A stretch of DNA of 64,000 bases from NCBI GenBank assembly GCA_051867875.1, contig JBJDZG010000001.1, forward strand, positions 30,623-94,622, in the 5' to 3' direction. Positions 60,901-64,000 of this stretch are shown here, in pieces (the stretch's first letter is position 1; the number at the start of each line of letters is the position of its first letter). Source of the stretch: RGIG4608 sp051867875. GTDB lineage: Bacteria > Bacillota > Clostridia > Oscillospirales > CAG-272. Position numbers and translations under genes: made by a program. The notes below the pieces were generated by a model that saw only the letters and a program-made list of their open reading frames with translations, had not been told where the DNA came from and searched no databases.

Positions 60901-61757
60901 CTTATCACTTCCCGTAGATTATCTTTGATTTGCTTTGCAACGTCGTATTTGTTCATTGAATAGATATGTACCGCACCTACGCCTTGGCTGTAAAGCTCAA
61001 ATGCCTGCTCGGTAGCGTATTCAATCCCCGCACTCTTAAAGGATACGGGGTCGTGCTGATATTTTTCAACTGTTTTAAGAAACTTATCCGGAAGAAAGCT
61101 ACCTGACATGGCGACGGTTCGCTCAATTTGCGAAACACTTGTAATGGGCATAATTCCGGGAACTACGGGAACGAAAATTCCCGCCTTGTAAAGCTTTTCC
61201 GAAAAATCGAAAAATACACCGTTGTCAAAAAACATCTGCGTCGTAAGGAATGAGCAACCGTGCTCAACTTTCATTTTAAGATACTCAATGTCCTTTTCAC
61301 GGCTCTCGCTCTCGGGGTGGCACTCGGGATAGCAAGCACCGCCGATGCAAAAATCCCCGTGCTTTTTTATTTCGTCAATAAGCTCGTAAGCGTAGTGAAA
61401 ATCGAGGTGGCTTCTGTCAAATCCGCTTGGAATATCGCCGCGCAGAGCCAGAATGTTTTCAATGCCGAGCGAAGAGAGCTTCGTAAGCTGTTCTTTGACC
61501 TCTTTTTTGTTTGAGGAAATGCAGGAGAGGTGGGCAAGAGAAGTGATACCGCACTCTCTTACCTCACGGGCAATTTTTGCAGTGTACTCCGACGTTCCAC
61601 CGCCCGCTCCGTAAGTAACGCTCATATATGAGGGTGAAAGAGAAGCTATCTCTTTTACCGCTCCGAGGACGCTCTCGTATTTGTCGCTTTTCTTCGGGGG
61701 AAAGACCTCAAATGAGAGCGATTTTTTGTCTCCGTTTATAATTTCGGTTATTTTCAT
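60897..61757 (-). CDS. metF: 5,10-Methylenetetrahydrofolate reductase
   Basis: Makes 5-methyltetrahydrofolate, the methyl donor for the neighbouring methionine synthase. The 286-residue barrel flavoprotein starts with SFEVFPPK (active-site Glu) and has SVTYGAGG, HLSC and ALRGDIP. ATG 61757 follows GGAG; TTG 61772 is rejected. First gene of the metF-activation-metH operon. Confidence 0.96.
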   Translation of the reverse strand: MKITEIINGDKKSLSFEVFPPKKSDKYESVLGAVKEIASLSPSYMSVTYGAGGGTSEYTAKIAREVRECGITSLAHLSCISSNKKEVKEQLTKLSSLGIENILALRGDIPSGFDRSHLDFHYAYELIDEIKKHGDFCIGGACYPECHPESESREKDIEYLKMKVEHGCSFLTTQMFFDNGVFFDFSEKLYKAGIFVPVVPGIMPITSVSQIERTVAMSGSFLPDKFLKTVEKYQHDPVSFKSAGIEYATEQAFELYSQGVGAVHIYSMNKYDVAKQIKDNLREVIR

Positions 61758-61785
61758 ATATACTCCGTTCAAAAGAAATTATCTA

Positions 61786-61814
61786 ATTATAGCATAAATA
61801 TTCGGATTATTCAA
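61786..61814 (-). promoter_or_regulatory. Promoter for the metF-metH operon
   Basis: Minus strand TTGAAT (61814-61809), 17 nt, TATAAT (61791-61786) with TGC extended -10. The leader is too short for a SAM or cobalamin riboswitch. Confidence 0.84.
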
Positions 61815-61853
61815 TATTTCAGTAAAACCTTTTTATATATTAAATCTGCTTTT

Positions 61854-61882
61854 TTGTTTTTGTTTTTCACATAAGATAAAAT
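61854..61882 (+). promoter_or_regulatory. Candidate promoter for the FAD-Rieske gene
   Basis: TTGTTT (61854-61859), 17 nt, TAAAAT (61877-61882). Confidence 0.5.
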
Positions 61883-61913
61883 TCTTCACGCATACTATCA
61901 AAGAGGTGATAAA

Positions 61914-63221
61914 ATGAACTCAATCTGGAATATTTCGGCAAACCCACCGCATTTTGAAAGTTTAGGCGGTGATATAGACGTCGATGTTCTTATAATCGGC
62001 GGAGGGATAACGGGAATTTTATGTGCCCGTGCGCTTGAAGATGCCGATGTTGACTACGCTCTTGTTGAGGCGGATAAAATATGCGGAGGAATAACGCAAA
62101 ACACTACGGCAAAAATAACCGTTCAGCACGGCTTGATTTACGACAAACTTATTAGTGAATTCGGAATAAAAAAAGCGAGGCTTTATTACGAGGCCAACAA
62201 TGACGCCCTGAAAGAATATCGAAGACTCTGTGCTCATATTGACTGCGATTTTGAGGAAAGCGACGCTTATATATATTCAATAAACAGCAAAAGCAAGATA
62301 GAAAAAGAAGCCGATGCTTATGAAAAATTAGAAATAAAATCAGAGCTGACAAACAAACTTCCACTTCCGTTTTCCGTTGCGTGCGCATTACGTTTAAGCG
62401 GACAAGCAAATTTCAATCCTCTGAAATTCTTATACGGAATTTCAAAAGGCTTACGGATTTACGAGGGGACAAAGGCTATTCAGTTTGCCCCCGGTTTGGT
62501 ATCTACCAATCGGGGAAATATACGTGCAAAGAAAATTATAATTGCCACCCATTTCCCGATTATCAACAAGCACGGCGGATATTTTGTAAAAATGTATCAA
62601 CACCGTTCGTATGTACTGGCATTGAAGAACGCTCCAAAAATTGAAGGAATGTATATTGATGAAAATCCAAAAGGGCTTTCGTTCAGAAACTACGGTGATT
62701 ATTTACTTCTTGGCGGCGGAAGCCACCGAACGGGAAAAAATGGCGGAAACTGGCGTGTACTTGAAGAATTTGCCGCCAAACACTACCCAAATGCAGAGGA
62801 AGTATGCCGTTTTGCCACACAAGATTGCATGACACTTGACGGCATTCCGTACATTGGCAGATATTCACCCAAAACCGAGGGGCTTTACGTTGCGAGCGGA
62901 TTTAATAAGTGGGGTATGACCTCTGCTATGTCGGCGTCTATGATACTGCGCGACGAGATATTGGGAAAACACAACCGATATGCCGAGGTTTTTTCTCCGT
63001 CAAGGAGCATATTAAGACCCCGGCTCGCCCTGAACGTTTTTGAGGCGCTGATAAATCTTTTAACTCCCACGGCACCGCGCTGTCCGCACTTGGGCTGTGC
63101 ACTGAAATACAACAAAGCCGAGCACACCTGGGATTGCCCATGCCACGGTTCAAGATTTACAAAAGACGGAAAACTCATTGACAATCCCGCAACAGATGAT
63201 AAATCTGGAATGCCCGATTAG
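61914..63221 (+). CDS. FAD-dependent oxidoreductase with C-terminal Rieske domain
   Basis: A 435-residue DAO-fold flavoprotein: dinucleotide loop IIGGGITG (27-34), a flavin segment near the C-terminus (DGIPYIGRYS, then YVASGFNKWGMTSA), and a Rieske [2Fe-2S] site with CPHLGC and CPCHGS near residues 395-415. Proteins of this build are found with glycine-betaine/dimethylglycine-like or unknown redox roles; the substrate is not evident. AGAGGTGAT precedes the ATG. It is set apart from the met operon by divergent promoters. Confidence 0.87.
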   Translation: MNSIWNISANPPHFESLGGDIDVDVLIIGGGITGILCARALEDADVDYALVEADKICGGITQNTTAKITVQHGLIYDKLISEFGIKKARLYYEANNDALKEYRRLCAHIDCDFEESDAYIYSINSKSKIEKEADAYEKLEIKSELTNKLPLPFSVACALRLSGQANFNPLKFLYGISKGLRIYEGTKAIQFAPGLVSTNRGNIRAKKIIIATHFPIINKHGGYFVKMYQHRSYVLALKNAPKIEGMYIDENPKGLSFRNYGDYLLLGGGSHRTGKNGGNWRVLEEFAAKHYPNAEEVCRFATQDCMTLDGIPYIGRYSPKTEGLYVASGFNKWGMTSAMSASMILRDEILGKHNRYAEVFSPSRSILRPRLALNVFEALINLLTPTAPRCPHLGCALKYNKAEHTWDCPCHGSRFTKDGKLIDNPATDDKSGMPD

Positions 63222-63329
63222 CGGACAGCCGTTTTGGAATCATAAACGATATCGTGCCTGACGCCGCAAATGAGCGGTGCCCTCTTTGATGGAAATATTA
63301 GGATAGATAGTGATGAATTTGTTAGAAAA

Positions 63330-63842
63330 TTATTTTTTAGATAATGACAATAAGCCGAGAAGATTGTATAGAAAACAGAACAAAGCTATAACAGAAATAA
63401 ACAGTAAAAAGATAACTCTTGAATCAAAGGAATAACCGAAAGTAAAAAGCAAAATTGTTGGAAGCATAAAAAACGATGAAATAAACATTTTTTGTTTAAA
63501 AACTCGTTTTAAGTAGGTGTTTCTAAATCTAAAAATTGTGCTTAATTCGGCATCAAGATCGGTTATTCTGAAAACATTTGGTTCAAAGTGTTTGTTCCCG
63601 CATATTCGAGATCCTTTGCAAAAATTGCAAATATATTTCTCTAAATCATAATGCTTAGAGCTATAATCTTTTACAAAATTATACGAAAAAATATATTTCA
63701 CTTTTCTCGGAGAAGATTGTCTAAACTTAAAAAAGTAAGAGCACTTGATGTTTTCCAATCTGTATCCACTACTTTCCATATCGCAAAGGAATTTTTCTGC
63801 TTTTTCGTATTGCCATTGATTATAAAAGAATAATTTCCACAT
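63330..63842 (-). CDS. DUF2812-type membrane protein
   Basis: A 170-residue protein with the DUF2812 pattern: EKAEKFLCDMESSGYRLENI and then FKFRQSSPRKVKYIFSYNF, a hydrophilic middle with cysteines (ICNFCKGSRICG), and two C-terminal membrane helices. DUF2812 genes often lie next to a PadR-type regulator, which is not in the visible part of the window. GGTAGG is 9 nt before the ATG. Its A+T content looks higher than that of its neighbours. Confidence 0.68.
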   Translation of the reverse strand: MWKLFFYNQWQYEKAEKFLCDMESSGYRLENIKCSYFFKFRQSSPRKVKYIFSYNFVKDYSSKHYDLEKYICNFCKGSRICGNKHFEPNVFRITDLDAELSTIFRFRNTYLKRVFKQKMFISSFFMLPTILLFTFGYSFDSRVIFLLFISVIALFCFLYNLLGLLSLSKK

Positions 63843-63964
63843 TTATATCTACCTACCTATTAATGCATAAATTCCAGTTTTTAAAATGGATGCGCCACCA
63901 CTGACAGATGAACCTATCACGGAAGCTTTGCCTCTGCCATAACAGCACCGCCTTTCTTGAGTTC

Positions 63965-63993
63965 ATTATAGTATAAAATCGTGAGTTTTTCAA
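63965..63993 (-). promoter_or_regulatory. Promoter upstream of the DUF2812 gene
   Basis: Minus strand TTGAAA (63993-63988), 17 nt, TATAAT (63970-63965). The transcript would have a leader of about 115 nt with short broken reading frames. Confidence 0.78.
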
Positions 63994-64000
63994 GTGAAAT

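Noticed and set aside
61758..61785. SAM or cobalamin riboswitch before metF
   Set aside because: The distance from the promoter to the start is too short for either fold.

Overview
The window comes from a low-to-mid GC Gram-positive, endospore-forming bacterium, most likely class Clostridia (Bacillota). The main evidence is a complete spoIIIAA-AH operon followed by a YlmC/YmxH gene, a miaB-ylbF-mutS-mutL cluster like that of Bacillus, a bacterial-type GlyQS, pyruvate phosphate dikinase, a split cobalamin methionine synthase, and dense AGGAGG ribosome sites with TTGACA-17-TATAAT promoters. The exact genus cannot be read from this stretch. It is mostly core chromosome: I see no rRNA, tRNA, insertion sequence, phage or CRISPR array.

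Layout. 1-6.7 kb: the tail of a PucR-type regulator, an S41 peptidase, greA-lysS, a small membrane protein, then dxs with a short DtxR-type regulator. 6.7-12.2 kb: an aminotransferase-Lrp pair, a degenerate uronate isomerase (UxaC) homologue, and glpK with a monoacylglycerol-lipase-like hydrolase. 12.3-19.3 kb: spoIIIAA-AH, ylmC, rpsB-tsf. 19.4-24.1 kb, minus strand: a CHEV-type GH4 alpha-galacturonidase with a NUDIX hydrolase, then ppdK. 24.4-28.9 kb: DUF512 radical-SAM protein, der, obgE, ppa. 29-33.2 kb, minus strand: an anchored BspA-repeat protein, acyl-ACP thioesterase, a lone MazF, topB. 33.3-45.2 kb: miaB, ylbF, mutS, mutL, tgt, a degenerate LCP-like protein, glyQS, an acyl-CoA/ACP synthetase. 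45.2-48.3 kb: rnhA-ASCH, diverging from two COG0523 (CobW-type) GTPases, one with a large His/Cys/Asp repeat array and one fused to a DUF1980-like domain. 48.3-57.9 kb: DUF218 protein, uvrB, uvrA, a lipoprotein/SGNH pair, Na/Pi cotransporter, cysK. 57.9-64 kb: metF, the methionine synthase activation domain, metH, a FAD-Rieske oxidoreductase, and a DUF2812 protein.

How genes fit together: the spoIIIA products form the mother-cell channel of engulfment; uvrBA and mutSL are DNA repair; metF, the activation protein and metH make one methionine-forming operon; the GH4 enzyme points to use of pectin-derived galacturonides. The observations most worth a second look are the metal-handling GTPase pair, the UxaC pseudoenzyme, a non-standard spoIIIAB start, a DtxR regulator with iron-type ligands, and several leader structures. 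All functional calls rest on reading the translated sequence against remembered families; no database search was run.
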